Position numbers and translations under genes: made by a program. Below are positions 45,301 to 58,315 of a DNA stretch of 64,000 nucleotides, one piece after another. Numbering within the stretch: the first letter of the stretch is position 1; each line of letters starts with the position of its first letter. The notes beneath the pieces are model-generated. The model was not told the origin of the DNA. It was given only the letters and a program-made list of their open reading frames with translations, and ran no database searches. Source of the stretch: Vicia villosa (taxonomy: Eukaryota; Streptophyta; Magnoliopsida; Fabales; Fabaceae); assembly GCF_029867415.1 (NCBI RefSeq), contig NC_081183.1, positions 16,674,404-16,738,403 of the forward strand, in the 5' to 3' direction.

Positions 45301-46230
45301 AATTCATCAAAGAAACTAGTGAGACGTACGGTTGGAGGCATCTACCTTGAAACCTTTGCACACCTTAGGCGATTTCTTCTTGTGCTTCCTATTTCTTAAT
45401 TAGTTAATGAATCTTATCAATTATGGTCTTCAACCATCTTTTACTCTCTTTGCTTATGAATGGTTCACTGAAGGTCTTTGATTTTGAGTCTCACAAACCT
45501 TCAGTCACATTCTAAACACAACAATTAAGGTCATCATAATCGTATATGTTAGATGATAAAATTTCCCTCATTGCCATATCACGAGTCAAATGATAATCAA
45601 GCTCTACTGTAGTCTCCTTACCAAAAAGCTTTGGCTCAAACAAAGTCTTTTCCACTATAGTTCCTAATTCTTGTACCTCTAGGTCTTTACTCTTCCACTC
45701 CTTACAAGTCTCACAAAAAATAACATAACTGCTTTCTTTGGTTATGTGGAATATGAAAATTTACCAACATTTTATGATCACCACACATGTGCGGGGATAG
45801 TAAGGATAACTGCAATAACTTCAAAGGAAAATATGAGGATAAACTGAAAGCGTGGATGACTCAACATTATACTCCTAACAAATTATAACAAGCATGATGT
45901 TATTATAGATTTGAGCACTAAACATTTATAATGAGCAAAAAATAAAATCTTAATGAGCACAATAATCAACTTATCAAGAGTAATGAGATAGAAGAACAAT
46001 TTATACATGTATAACAGGGAAACCAATTATATAGGATGAATCAGAGGAAGAAATAGTGTCTACAACTTTGGAAAATATTGTAGGAGGTATAATGGAAATA
46101 AATTAGGATGTGGGAAATAGTGGTTAATAAAAAAAATATTGCCAATAATGTAAATGATTTAATGACGCCTATTAACATGATTCTTGTTAAGAATATGAAT
46201 ATTATACATTGGGATAATGAATATAAAAAC
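45301..46230. other. Spacer, no gene seen
   Basis: Mixed AT-rich sequence with short frames only. Nothing is recognisable on either strand. Confidence 0.4.
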
Positions 46231-46235
46231 ACTAA

Positions 46236-46408
<173 letters not shown>

Positions 46409-46489
46409 TAGTATTATATCTTATTAGGGCTTACTAAAGATCCAAACATGCATTCGTACTAATAATACTAAATAACAAATAGTAAAATG

Positions 46490-46745
46490 AACTATTTACA
46501 ATATCCCCTCAAACTGGTGGATGTATAAGGATCATTCCCAACTTGGAAATAATTATTTCAAAGTTATTGTTGTTTTCCCTTTTCGTCAGAAGATTTGTTG
46601 GGTTGCCTTGGGAGGACACATATAGAAGGCAAATAAGACCATTATCTAATTTTTCTTTAATGACGTATTTGTTAACTTCAATATGTATTTGTTAACTTCA
46701 ATATGTTTGGTTTTGTCATGTTACATTTTATCCTCAAATCTTCTA
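46490..46745 (-). pseudogene. Copia RNase H C-terminus and polypurine tract
   Basis: On the minus strand the order HDKTKHIEVNKY, FIKEKLDNGLIC and SKLGMILIHPP matches the end of copia RNase H, followed by a stop and TTTGAGGGGATA, a polypurine tract. A 20-bp tandem duplication (AATATGTATTTGTTAACTTC) interrupts the first motif. The sequence after the tract starts TTGTAAATAGTTC, unlike the LTR at 48872, so this is a different copia element. Confidence 0.75.
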
Positions 46746-46983
46746 AGATCAATTTCAGCCATAGTGACATGCATATCCTTTGTTCCGTTTCCCCGAACTC
46801 TGCTTAAAACTAGATCTTGATACTACACTTTATTTTTCACCACAGCTTGAAACTACTATTCATAGGGAGGAATACAATTTAGTCAACTGTGGATTCAAAC
46901 TTTGTTATAGTAATACAAATTAATAATGAGTTATATCTAAAGGTTTAGGAGTTTGAAAGTCTAAAGTTTCACTTGGATTTTTG

Positions 46984-47250
46984 CTAAAAGATATCAAAGA
47001 GAAAAGGATTTAATTTAGGTTTTTTTTTTACAAGTTTTTCCAAAGTCTCATTGAATTTTCCTCCAATCTTATAAGGTTTGCAATCACGGAGCCCCCATAA
47101 GGATTGCTGACACCAATCTCTGGCAGGGTGATGTTTCACGGTCAATGTGAAACCATCCACACACTTGAATAACTTATCTCCTAAGCAATCAGCTGCCCAG
47201 AAGAAATCATTCGCCATGACACTCCAAAATGCGTGCAACTTGTATGTCAA
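46984..47250 (-). CDS. Unrecognised 88-codon frame
   Basis: The frame contains WSVMANDFFWAADCLGDKLF and KHHPARDWCQQSLWGL. It is rich in Trp, Cys and Lys with a hydrophilic C-terminus. I recognise no family. It may be part of the copia remnants on either side or a piece of a host gene, and it lacks a visible partner exon. Confidence 0.2.
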   Translation of the reverse strand: MTYKLHAFWSVMANDFFWAADCLGDKLFKCVDGFTLTVKHHPARDWCQQSLWGLRDCKPYKIGGKFNETLEKLVKKKPKLNPFLFDIF

Positions 47251-47286
47251 TTTCTGTTGGTCAGTGCATGAATCAGGTGACTAATG

Positions 47287-47545
47287 TAACACCCATATTT
47301 TCATTTATTAATTATTTTCTTAGTTATTTATTTATTTAATGATCATATGATATATTAATTAATTAATTTGTGTGATTTTATGAATATATGAATTATTTGA
47401 ATTAATTTGTGATATATGTGTTTTAGGTTAGTAAGTGTGAAAATGAGAAATATAAATAATTGGGTCTATATTGTGTTAGCATGAGAAATAATGGAGGTGT
47501 TGTTTGTTAAGCCCAATAGTGAGATAGAAGTTAGTAAGGTGTTGA
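47287..47545 (+). mobile_element. Chromovirus LTR fragment (start only)
   Basis: TGTAACACCCATATTTTCAT followed by TTAATTA- and TGTGATTATTTGAAT-like sequence resembles the first 260 bp of the solo LTR at 30268. It is truncated against the copia pseudogene on its right. Confidence 0.6.
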
Positions 47546-47547
47546 AT

Positions 47548-48690
47548 AACAATACGAGAGAACATACCATACATCCTTAATCACTATAGTTTTGCCATTT
47601 TTTAGAGTCACTCTGACATTTCTCATTCCTTCAGCATTCAGATACTTATCATCCACACATTTGGTCTTGGTCTTTCTATCAGAGTCAAAATCAATCAGCC
47701 ATTGCTTGTTTTCAGTTAGGTGATTTCAGCAGCCAGTATCCACATACCACCCGTCTACCATTTTTTCACCTTCATTCTCATATGCCATCAATAACACAAG
47801 TTCATCCTCTAAATCTCCTCTGGTTATATTGGCTTCTTCTCAGTTGTTTTCTTGTTTGACCAACAATCAGAGGCAAAGTAGCCAAATCTCTTATAGTAGT
47901 AGCACTGAACCTTTCTCTTATCAAACTTCTTCTTTCCCTTCTAAACATTATTATGTTTCTTCTCTTCTGAAAAAGAAGGTTTTGACTTCTGAACATTCTT
48001 TTTCTTGTTCTTTAGCCATGCTTGCTTCTTGTTCTTCTTAATAAAAGAAGCCTTTGAAGCATGCTCTAACTCCCTTTCAGAGTTCTTTTCAGTCAGACGC
48101 AACTCTTATGCCTCTAAACTATTATGAAATTCTTCAATTCACATTGTGCTAGTGTCTTTAGAATGTTCTATGGCTACAAGTATGTAATCAAACTGAGGAG
48201 TAAGGGATTTGAGCACCTTTTCAACGATTACTTGTTCAGAGAGAGTTTCTACACAAGTCTTCATCTCATTCATGATCAGAGTCACTCTAGAGATGTAATA
48301 TGGTACCTTCTCATTGTTCTTCATGTTGAGATTCTTGTATTGCTTGTGTAGAGACTACAACTTCACTTTCTTCACTAATGCGTTACCACCATAACAACCC
48401 ACAAGTGTATCCCACGCCGCTTATTGTCGCGTTGACAATCTTCTTAAACACCTTTGTATCCACACACTGATGGATATAGCACAAATCCATCTTCCTCGTA
48501 TCATGTTGCATGTTTCTTTGCGCTTCTGTTGCATCTTCTGCAACCAGCGTGTAACTGTCATTGACGAGATCAAGAACATATTAAGCTTCAAACAACATAC
48601 ATATCTGAATCGATAACTGATTCCAATTCTTTATGTCAAATATTGGAAGCTTTGTGTTCAAGCTACCGTTTCCGCCGTCCATCTTTGTTC
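47548..48690 (-). pseudogene. Copia Gag-protease remnant
   Basis: The start MDGGNGSLNTKLPIFDIKNW lies near 48682 on the minus strand, behind the LTR at 48872. The Gag core follows in pieces: YISRVTLIMNEMKTC, EQVIVEKVLKSLTPQFDYIL, VAIEHSKDTST. A zinc knuckle is degraded (CYYYKRFGYFASDC, with tyrosine for the second cysteine). The beginning of the protease is visible near 47740. Several stops interrupt it (for example within the first 50 codons), so it is dead. Confidence 0.88.
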
Positions 48691-48871
48691 TTGTGTAAAT
48701 CACTTAAATCTCAATATCACTTGTGTTTTCCAACCCTAAAAATTAAGAAATGTGATTCTTCTCTAATTTCAAACTTCTATTCAATGTGAATTTAAGGAAC
48801 AAAATCAATCACTCACCTCACGTATACTCGTGTTTTCTTGTGAATCGGAATCATAGCTCTTGATACCAATT

Positions 48872-48925
48872 TGTTGGAATTAACACACAAACTCCATGGA
48901 TGCAAGAATCTTGCAGATAAAGATG

Positions 48926-48986
<61 letters not shown>

Positions 48987-49152
48987 TTTATAACTAACTT
49001 TCAAACTCATTATGTTACAAATGCAACTAACTTTGAGTTTATATACTAACACCCAAATTCAAATGAAACTTAAATGCAAAATCAAATGTAAACTCAAATG
49101 CAAATGAAATTAAACCTAAATTCAAATGCTTGAACCTGAATTAGAACTAACA
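48872..49152 (-). mobile_element. Copia 5' LTR with GA microsatellite
   Basis: On the minus strand the LTR begins TGTTAGTTCTAATTCAGG and ends TTAATTCCAACA. It is followed by AATTGGTATCAAGAGC, a good initiator-Met primer site. A perfect GA tract at 48931-48983 (about 26 units) lies inside. Confidence 0.8.
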
Positions 49153-49671
49153 TATTCATCATTGGTCAAATGCATTTTTTTTAGTAACTAATGAATAAAT
49201 AAGATGTCGCATGTTTGAATTCGTAGTCATATAATTATATATTGGGGGAACTAGTTAAAAATTATAAATAAAGAAAATATTCTAGATTCAATGGATTGAA
49301 TACATACAATACTCTTTTAGAAAAATTAATTATTTTTGTTTTCAATGCATTAAATACACATATTTTTTTAATAATACCTGCATTTTTTTTTTAGATGCTA
49401 AACTTACATTTTTAATCTCTTAAAATAAAACTAGTGTTCCGGAGACACTCTTTAGCATTTCTTTTATCTATTTTAATAGAATCATCAATTGACTTTTAAA
49501 AAGAAACTATATTTTCATAATTCAAACTAGTGTTTATAAATAAAAATGGAGTCAAGTAATGATTTAAACTTCGAATAATTAATTTAAGAATCCATTTAAA
49601 AAATTAATTAACATTGAAGAGGAATGATGTATTGATGCAATGAAACAACATTCTTCCATGTATTCTACTAC
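49153..49671. other. AT-rich spacer, no gene seen
   Basis: No domain or repeat is evident before the long inverted repeat begins. Confidence 0.5.
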
Positions 49672-50823
49672 GGAAAAAAAAATTAAATATCTAGATTTTT
49701 TAAAAAAAACCAAAAAAAATCAGTTTTTTAAAAAATTTACCAAAATGTCTAGGTTTCACAGTACTCCCTAGAGCATGCGCCAAACTATTTGGCGCATTGG
49801 AACAAACTTTGAGTAAAATAGCCATATGAAATACTCCCTCCGTCCCAAATTATAAGAGAAATTCATTTTTTAGATTCATTGAATAATTAATGTATTTGGT
49901 CTATATATGAACCAGGTACATTAATTATTCAATGAACCAAAAAAGAGAATTTCTCTTATAATTTGGGACAGAGGGAGTAGCGCATTAGTTTAGGTCAAAT
50001 AGGTAAGCCATTTCAAATGGCGCCTATTTGTTGTTGTTTACACATATGAGCCATTTCAAATGGCTCATATGTGTTAGGTTTTTTTTTTATAAAAAAAAAC
50101 CCCATTTCGATCTATTTCGCGCAAAGTTTTCGATTCCGATCTTCGATTTTTGAATAATTGTCCGATATCTTGATTTTGTAAAAGTGTAATTAACCCTAAT
50201 AATGTTATTTAATATTTGTGTTGTCTGATTTTGTAACATATTTTTTATCAATGAACTCTACTTTCGTAACCTAGACACTTTCGTAAATTTTTTGAAAAAC
50301 TAGTTTTTTTGATAATTTTTTTTAGATATTTAATTTGTTTTCTAAAATAGGATAGAAGATTATTTAATATTTGTGTTGTCGATTCCGCCACTTAATAAAG
50401 TAGAGTTCATTGATAAAAAATATGTTACAAAATCAGACAACACAAATATTAATTAACATTATTAGGGTTAATTACACTTTTACAAAATCAGAATATCAGA
50501 CAATTATTCAAAAATCGAAGACCAGAATCGAAAACTTTGGGCGAAATGGAGTATTTAAAAAAAAAAAAAAATCTAACACATATGAGCCATTTGAAATGGC
50601 TCATATGTGTAAACAACAACAAATAGGCGCCATTTGAAATGGCTTACCTATTTGACCTAAACTAATGCGTCATTTCATATGGCTATTTTACTCAAAGTTT
50701 GTTCCAATGCGCCAAATGATTTGGCGGATGCTCCTGCGAAACCTAGGTATTTTGGTAAATTTTTTGAAAAATTGGTTTTTTAAATTTTCTTTTTTTTAAA
50801 TCTAGATATTTAAATTTTTTTTC
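49672..50823. mobile_element. Long-TIR Mutator-type MITE (foldback)
   Basis: Arms of about 420-440 bp (49672-50260 with a Stowaway inside, and 50400-50823) are reverse complements with moderate divergence. The arms carry GAGCCATTTCAAATGGCTCA palindromes and GCGCCAAA motifs. The flanks TTCTACTAC (49663-49671) and TTCTACTTC (50824-50832) match at 8 of 9 positions, as expected for a Mutator duplication. A third, diverged copy of the terminal 75 bp sits in the centre (about 50268-50345). There is no transposase. Confidence 0.75.
49834..49977. mobile_element. Stowaway MITE nested in the foldback
   Basis: Ends CTCCCTCCGTCCCAAATTAT and its mirrored partner are almost perfect over about 60 bp each. 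TA flanks both sides (49832-49833, 49978-49979). The opposite arm of the host element lacks it. Confidence 0.95.
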
Positions 50824-50907
50824 TTCTACTTCATTTCATTTGTAATTTTAATCCAGCTATCCACACGTATTAGAGTTGAAATCTGTGCTTTCAACGTACA
50901 ATTTTCG

Positions 50908-51425
50908 AGTCACTTTTCTTCTTTTTCCTTCCTCTCTCTCAAAGAGGGGTGATTTAGGATCAATTTTGATCCAAAATCACCCCTCCAAATCGTTTTTGTT
51001 TATCTATTACTTAAATAAGTGATTTTCACACCTTTTCTTTTTGTCTTTTTTGTGATTTCGTGGGTCATCGTTTGTTTTGATTTCCCATATTTCTGTGGTG
51101 TATTTTGTTTTTCCGTTTTTGTGCGGTGTTCATTTATTTCAGGTAGAAAGATTAGTTTCGATCTAGTGCAGATTCAATCAATGACTTTGGTGCCGTCAAC
51201 GCTACAGATCCGGAAGCATGAATATTTCGGACATCTCAATACAGTCAATACATTAATATTTGTAGGCATATGCAATTTGCCGTTTTATGCTATTAACATG
51301 GATGCTGTGGATTTGTTCGCAGATTCATCCTTTTTGTTTTTGGCGATTTTGAATTTGTATTGCAAAGATGTACTCTATCAATTTGAATGAATGAATTTCA
51401 TTTATTTTCTGTCAAAAAAAAAAAG
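50908..51425 (+). mobile_element. Retroposed insert with 12-bp target duplication and poly(A)
   Basis: GTACAATTTTCG occurs at 50896-50907 and again at 51426-51437. The insert ends in a run of A's after CATTTATTTTCTGTC. This is the product of target-primed reverse transcription. The body has a CT-rich leader, a strong hairpin (GAGGGGTGATTTAGGATC mirrored at 50971-50990) and a 123-codon frame at 51019-51390 that includes AINMDAVDLFADSS. It could be a SINE-like or internally deleted LINE, or a retrocopy. I cannot name the source. Confidence 0.75.
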
Positions 51426-51799
51426 GTACAATTTTCGCATTGAATTGCGCATTGATATAACTAGAAACTAAATAAAAGAAATTAATTGCTCTAATTTTTT
51501 TCATACACAAAAACAAATTAAATACAGGCTTTGGCAATTTTGAGCTCTTTGAATTTTTATTTTTTCTTGGAACTTTAACATAAAAAAAGTCATTAAGTAC
51601 GACTAACATCAGTAATATAATAGCAATAGATGGAGAAAATTTCAAAAATAAGACAATCTAAATTTTAATATGGAAACATTATCTTTAGTGTAAAAGAATG
51701 AAAAACCACAAGATTTAGTCAAGTTAAAAACTTCTACTATGGTGACATAATGGGTGATTCTAATTGATTATTAAGTATATGTGGCGTTTAAAAAAAATT

Positions 51800-52075
51800 A
51801 AAGTTTAATCGTAATTTTGATTCCCTATTATGTCTTTTTTTTTTTATTTTGGTCATTTTATTTTTAAAATCACGATTTTGGTTTTCGTTTGAGTTTTTTT
51901 TTTAAAAAAATAGACAAAAATAGGGATTAATTGTGCAGAAAAAAATAAAATATAAGGACGAAAATAGCATAGAAAATTTAAAAAAAAAACTAAAATAGTG
52001 GTTTTGAAAATAAAGGAAAAAAAAAAAAAAAGAGGACAGTAATTAAACCAAAAATTAAATTTAAATAGGTAAAGT
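51800..52075. repeat. Probable foldback MITE
   Basis: The left half (TTTAATCGTAATTTTGATTC to CACGATTTTGGTTTTC) is mirrored by the right half (AAAACTAAAATAGTGGTTTTG to GTAATTAAACC), with A/T homopolymer differences. No target duplication is clear. The remaining DNA to 52620 holds no recognisable gene. Confidence 0.4.
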
Positions 52076-52624
52076 TTTCCTAGTATGCTAATAGAGAACA
52101 GAGGTCCTTCTAGCAGAGAGAGAGTCTTTCTTTGCAGTCATAGGAGAGGAGTCACACAAAACTTTAGCTTTAGTATTCTCATAAATTGAACACAATTATA
52201 TGAGTAAGTATCTCACTTGAAGTAATTACAACCAATTCATTATAAATTAGAAAATTTTGGATGATTTTTTTAATAAATGTAATTTATTAAATAAAAAAGA
52301 AAAAAAAAGGATGAATATACGTAAAACTTTACCTATAAAAAAAACTAGCAAAAATATAGTTAACATGTTTAACATACCTCTTAAAAAATTTCAAAAGCAT
52401 AAATAATAAATAAGAAGTGAAAATCTCCGAGTGTCATAAACAAAAAAAAAATTGTATTGGCTAATATATCTACAGATTCTACACATATATTTTTCTTTTT
52501 GAAAATGTGAGATATCTTGAATCTAAAGAAGTGTATAGTGTACAAAGTATACTTTCATTTAGTTGAAAGATATCAAAGAATAATATTCAAATTAGAAAAT
52601 GTATGAATGACTAACATCGAGCCT

Positions 52625-55171
52625 GTTTCAACTTTCAAGCCAAAGATTTCTCAAATTCTCCTTGTTAGCATATTCAATAGCAAACAAGATTCCATGCAAT
52701 TCAGTTTGAAAGGAGGTGCAAACTTCAACCTTAGTTGATAAAGCTTCCAATAATGTTCCTAAATATGTCACCATAAGTTGATATTCCAAAATTTCCTCTT
52801 GAACCTCTATATGTGTTGTACTTAATCCAATTATGACTAGGAAAACACCAATTAACTTATATGATTCTAGGCACGGGAAGAGATCGACATTTGATGTCAA
52901 TTTTTTTTTTAATAAATTTAAACTCGTGAATTGAAGAGTACATTTCCCCTATAAAGAAGTGGAAATATAGACAAATTATTTAACATGAAGAATGTATATA
53001 TCAAAATCAATATTACCAATTTGAAACTTGATATCATTTCTTGTGTGCCAAGTTTTCCAAAGAATTATTATAATGAAAGTCATGATCATATTCTTAATTT
53101 GAAATCTCCAACTTCTACCAGCAAGTTTAAATGAGCTTTCCTAACTAGTTCAATAAATTTTCATGCCAAACATTGCTCCATTCAATGCCAGAAAAGTAGA
53201 GTGTACATCCATAAAAAGAAGTAAGTGGTATGCAATTTTCACTTCATGATTGTGGAGATAGAACCTTGAAACCATATGCATTCGCATTCATCTATTTTAA
53301 TAACATTATGAATTGGTTTCAAAGTCACTAATGACTTAACAAGTGGTATGTAGGGATGTCAAATGATTTTTTTTCAAGAAGACTCAATGTGATCCCTCAT
53401 GATAAAATTGTAGACATATTTTAAAAGATAGATCATAATTTGCAGATCATATCCAAATGAGTTTATCAACAGTAGTATTATCAAATGACAAGTTAATTTT
53501 CAAAATGTCTTCAATAATTTGAGGAGTCAAAATGGATAATCTATAAGGAATGTTCCAATTGATGTCTTAGATATTTGAATTAACCTTAACAGTTTGAATA
53601 GATTGAATATCCACTAGAAATTTTAGGTGTAAATCTTTAATTTTGTATCTCAACTAATTGTCAGTCCAAAAGTGAATATTCTTTCCATTACTAACATGTC
53701 ATCTACTATGTTCCTCTAGAAAGGAAAAATAATGCTTAATGCCATACCATATCTAATACTAAACATAAAAGACCATGGATTATTGATAGAAAACAACTTC
53801 CAACCAACTTTCTTTATCGTCATAATATCTCTCAAATCAAGATCTCCTTTAGATAAATGAAAGCAAATAACAATTTTTACCGTCTATACTAAATGTCCAT
53901 ACAAAATTTCTAATGCAAGAATCAAGTTTGTTAGGAAGATTGAGTGGACATTCATAAATCCTAAAACTAGACACATACTTTGTATGACTAACTGGACTAA
54001 TTGATTCCTACCAATCCAAAAAAAAGGTTTCCCTTCCAAGTAGATAGCTTGACCAATAATCTATTTTCTATAATGTAGATATGATGAGTTCTTGGTTTTC
54101 CTTTGAGTATATGAACTCCAAGATAGTTAAATGGTGTGTGTGCCACAATGAATCAAGCATATATGTAATGTTCTTCAACCTAGATCCAACAGTACCCCCA
54201 CCATACAGTTTACATTTAGTTAGGCATATATATTGACCAGAATTTTGACCACGTTCTTGAAGAAGATGATTAATGACATGAGCAATTTTCCCGTAGCTTT
54301 GCAAAATATCATAAGGTCATCAACAAAAAAATCATGGCTAGGAATGGTTGTCTCACCAATTGATATGGATGTCTACTTACCCTGATTCACCAACATAGTT
54401 TACTTCCTACTAAGTATCTCTTCAGCAATGCAGAAGAGCAAAATAGATAGAGGATCTCTTTGCCTCACCCCTTTAGAGTAAAAAAATAATCTTGCGAATT
54501 TTCTATTTATCATGATTGATAGTTTGAATGAGTGTATAATGGTAAGTATCCGATCACAAAACTTTTGATCAAAACCAAATTGAACAAATTCTTTAATAAG
54601 ATATTTTGAATCTAAAGTATTAAAGGCTATTTTTATATGTATCTTCAAAGTCATACTACCTCCAAAATATTTCTTTTTTAACATATTAATGGTTTCAGAA
54701 ATAATCTCAATGCATTCATAAATATATCTGCCACTAATGAAGCCTCTTTAGTGTTCTAAAGATTTTTTAGGAGCTAAGATGGTCATACCGTTTATAATGA
54801 TCTTAGTGATGATTTTGAATTGAAAATTTGCAAGTGCAAGAGGTATATATTGCTCTTTAGAATCTACTCCATATTATTTAGATATCAAAGTTAATTAATT
54901 CGACCTTGTTCAAATAATTAATTCACTAAATTGATCATATTAGTCTCTACTATATCCTAATAGGTTTGAAAAAACCACCCCCAAAGCCATTAGGGCCTGA
55001 AGCAGAATTATCATTCATATTATGCATTGCATTATTAATTTCCTTCAATTGAGGCATTCTACTGAGATATTTATTATCCACATGAATTTTGTGCTTGATT
55101 TTTTGGATTTTTCGTTTAGGCGTCGGAGAGAACTCTACATCCAAAAGTTGAACACAGAGGTAAAAAGTCAT
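52625..55171 (-). pseudogene. Degenerate LINE ORF2 (RT to RNase H)
   Basis: Minus-strand pieces run in order. First is an RT start (NAMHNMNDNSASGPNGFGGG, 54950-55171), then the RT core with a near-canonical SKGVRQRDPLSILLFCIAEE (54400-54684), then the middle (TKCKLYGGGTVGSRL, 54068-54304), and an RNase H-like end (52628-52900). The usual RQGDPLS is RQRDPLS here. Stops and shifts separate all pieces, and no endonuclease is seen. The 3' end abuts AT-rich DNA and the 5' side abuts the TRIM array. Confidence 0.88.
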
Positions 55172-55211
55172 AAGAACGCATGAATCAAAAACTGATTCCC
55201 ACAGACGGCGG

Positions 55212-56165
55212 TGTTGGGGGGGAGTTTTTCACTAAGGAGCATTGATACAAAGTTGAGGATTATGCAACTTTGTGAAAGACACACCACTGATCCACCTAAA
55301 ACCTTAAGGTGATAGGAGTGGACTCTCTCACTTATATATTCTCACATCACCACATTCCTATCCAATGTGAGACTATTTCCCCACTTAATCACACTTACAT
55401 TATTATCTAATGTGAGTCCACAATGCTCCCCTCACATTTGTACTGCCGTTACCTCTTCTTGGGAAACGAGACACCTATTCTTGGGCATTTTGATACTAAG
55501 TCGGTCCCTTTCTCAAACCAAAGGCTTATGATACCATTTGTTGGAGGAGTTTTTCACTAGGGAGCATTGATACATAATGTAAGACTAGGCACATTTGTGA
55601 GAGACACACTACTTATCCACCTAAAACCTTCAGAGTTTTTCACTAGGGAGCATTGATACAAAGTTGAGGATTATGCACCTTTGTGACAGACACACCATTT
55701 ATCCACCTAAAATCTTAAGGTGATAGGTGAGTGAGTTTTCCCACTTATATATGTTCAAGTCACCACATTCCTATCCAATGTGGGCTATTTCCCCACTTAC
55801 TCACACTTGCATTATTATTCTAACACTCCCCTCAAGTGTGAGTCTGCAGTGCTCCCTCACACTTGTACCACTGTTACCTCTTCTTGGGCAACGAGACACA
55901 TCTTCTTGGGCATTTCGATACTAAGCTGGTCCCTTTCTCGAACCAAATGCTAATGATACCATTTGATGGATGAGTTTTTTACTAGGGAGCATTGATATAT
56001 AGTGTATGATTAGACACCTTTGTGAGAGACTCACCACTTGTCCACCTAAAACCTTAAGGTGATAGGTGAGTGGGTTATCTCACTTATATATTCTCAAATC
56101 ACCATATTCCTATCCAATGTGGGACTATTTCCCCACTTACTCACACTTGCATTATTATTCTAACA
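55212..56165 (-). mobile_element. TRIM array: LTR-internal-LTR-internal-LTR
   Basis: Three LTR copies (about 55212-55425, 55539-55824 and 55964-56165) alternate with two internal regions of about 115-140 bp. On the minus strand LTRs start TGTTAGAATAATAATGC. Each internal region starts with ATGGTATCAT, an eroded initiator-Met primer site, and ends in TTGAGGGGAG, a polypurine tract. Nothing is coded. The middle LTR contains a further partial duplication (from about 55631). Flanks GGCGG (55207-55211) and GGCGC (56166-56170) match at 4 of 5 positions. Confidence 0.88.
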
Positions 56166-56988
56166 GGCGCTATAGTTCCGTTCTGGAACTAGAAATATAG
56201 AGAGAGAAGCAGAAGTTATGACAGAGTAAAGCTTATGATGCAACGGGGCAAAGGTGTACCTGGTAGGTTAACACTTTGATGTTCAAGTCAGTCATGATAA
56301 AACGTTCCATTTCAAACAATTATAATTTTTTTCTAATTAAGCTTTGGATAGGTCAAACATGATAAAACATGTTTTGACAATCAACATACTTTTATATTAT
56401 TTGTCTTTGACACATTTGATTTTTAACACTAGAAGCAGTGAATCTTTTACTCAAAGGCTCATGCATATGAATGTTATATCAGCTAGGACAATGTATGAAT
56501 TTTTTTTTTCAGAAGATTAGTTTTGCCATTTAAAAATGAATAATAGCGTAACTTATTTTTACTTGCCTGCTACTTACGTATAATCATTTTTAAAAATATA
56601 GTTGATTCAAATAATGTTAAACTTGGTAAAAAATTAAATAAAGTAGAGAATTTTTCTCGTAATTAAACCCATAATTGATGTTATATTATTGATATAGAAT
56701 GATAATTTTTTAGCATTTTTGTTTGTTAAAAAGAACTAGATAAATTACATTAAGTTATAGTAAAATATATGATAAATAATATATTTATCAATTATATAAA
56801 TTTAATATAAAATTTATATATCATAATTAAAATTAAACATCATAAATAATAAAATATTTGTATTTTGCGCAATAGTTAGAAAATTTTAATGTAATTGAGT
56901 AAAATAATTAAAGACATTATAATTTGATTTTAAATATATGCTATGCACCAAATTGTTAGATTTAACTTTTGTATATTCTAAGTGGATA
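56166..56988. other. AT-rich spacer, no gene seen
   Basis: No coding or repeat structure is evident. Confidence 0.5.
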
Positions 56989-58078
56989 TAATTTTTTTTG
57001 TGTAAGCAAGAATTCCATTAAAGGGAGAAATAAGGGTTCTCCAACCTTGATACACAAGAAACAATTCGAAGCCGACAAAAGACAATATTACAAACCAATT
57101 AAAATTACGACATAAAAGAAAAGGGTCTTTGTAGAAATCGTAAAAACTACAATTGAAATGAGCAATATTGCCATACGATGACCAACTCCAAACCAGAAAC
57201 TTAATGCTCCAAACAATATTATTAATAGTGCACACTTCATTCCTAAAACTAAAATCATTCTTGTCAACCAAATTATCTGAGAAGTGGCTAACCAAAACAC
57301 CTCCAATTTTTCGCTTTTAATCTTTTTAACACGGCTCAATGAATGTCATTCCACAAAAAGTGGAATACACTCTTCCTCAATCCAACCCGGAAAATCCACC
57401 CACGAAGCAATTTCTTTCCACACTATCTTAATCACTTTGCATTTAAAGAACATATGGTCCCTCTCTTCCACATGTGCATCACAAAATACACAATTTAAAT
57501 TAAAGGGAGTAAAAGTAATACCTCCATACACCAATAGATCTTTTGTAGGTAACCTATTCACAAAAAGCCTCCAACCGAACATTTTTATCTTGAAAGGAAC
57601 ATCCAATTTCCAAATCCATTCAAATGCCTCTTCACACCTATTCGGAGGACCATAAGGGATACGCCATGAAGTATATGAAGAATAACACGAAGAAACCGTA
57701 TAACCATTCTCCGAATCTAGAGACCAAATCGCGGAATCCTTCTTGCCATAAAAACTCCCAAAATCTTCTAAAAGAGCCTTTAATTCCGCATATGATGATA
57801 AAAAATCCGCCTCCCCTCCACCTACTGAAATTCTAAGATCACCCCACTTCCATATCCCATCACACCAACCACCTATAGCCGCCACCGAAACTTTTTTCAA
57901 AGAAGAAGTCAAAAAAAGATTCGGAAAAATTTCACTTAAAATGCAATTTTCTAACCAACGAACTTCCCAAAAAAAAGTATTAAAACCATTACCAACTTTA
58001 AAGTAACAATTAGAAACAATGGAATCATTATGAGAAGGATAAGGAGAAATAATACCAACTTTTAAAATGTCTCCCCAC
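56989..58078 (-). pseudogene. LINE ORF2 3' part with zf-RVT domain
   Basis: A clean 188-codon frame (57912-57346) carries SAIWSLDSENGYTVSSCYSS, then FKIKMFGWRLFVNRLPTKDL and CVFCDAHVEERDHMFFKC, the L1 zf-RVT module. After a shift the C-terminal part continues to about 56990, where the mirrored A-rich end (ATAATTTTTTTTG) lies. RT and endonuclease are missing through 5' truncation near 58078. It is less decayed than the other LINEs in the window. Confidence 0.9.
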
Positions 58079-58315
58079 TAAAATGAAGAAGAAGAAAGTT
58101 TGTATTATTTTCTTATTCGGTTAGTCTCCTCTTTAAAAATATTTATCAAAAATAATTTTTTTTTATGTACTGATATTTGACAAATTTTTATTATATATTT
58201 AAAATATAGGTCGTGTATTTTTTTTAGTATTAGAATAACACTAATATGTCTCTTGTATTATTGACAAATTTTTGTTTAGTATTTTCTATATTAAATTTTA
58301 AAAAATATTTTTTCT

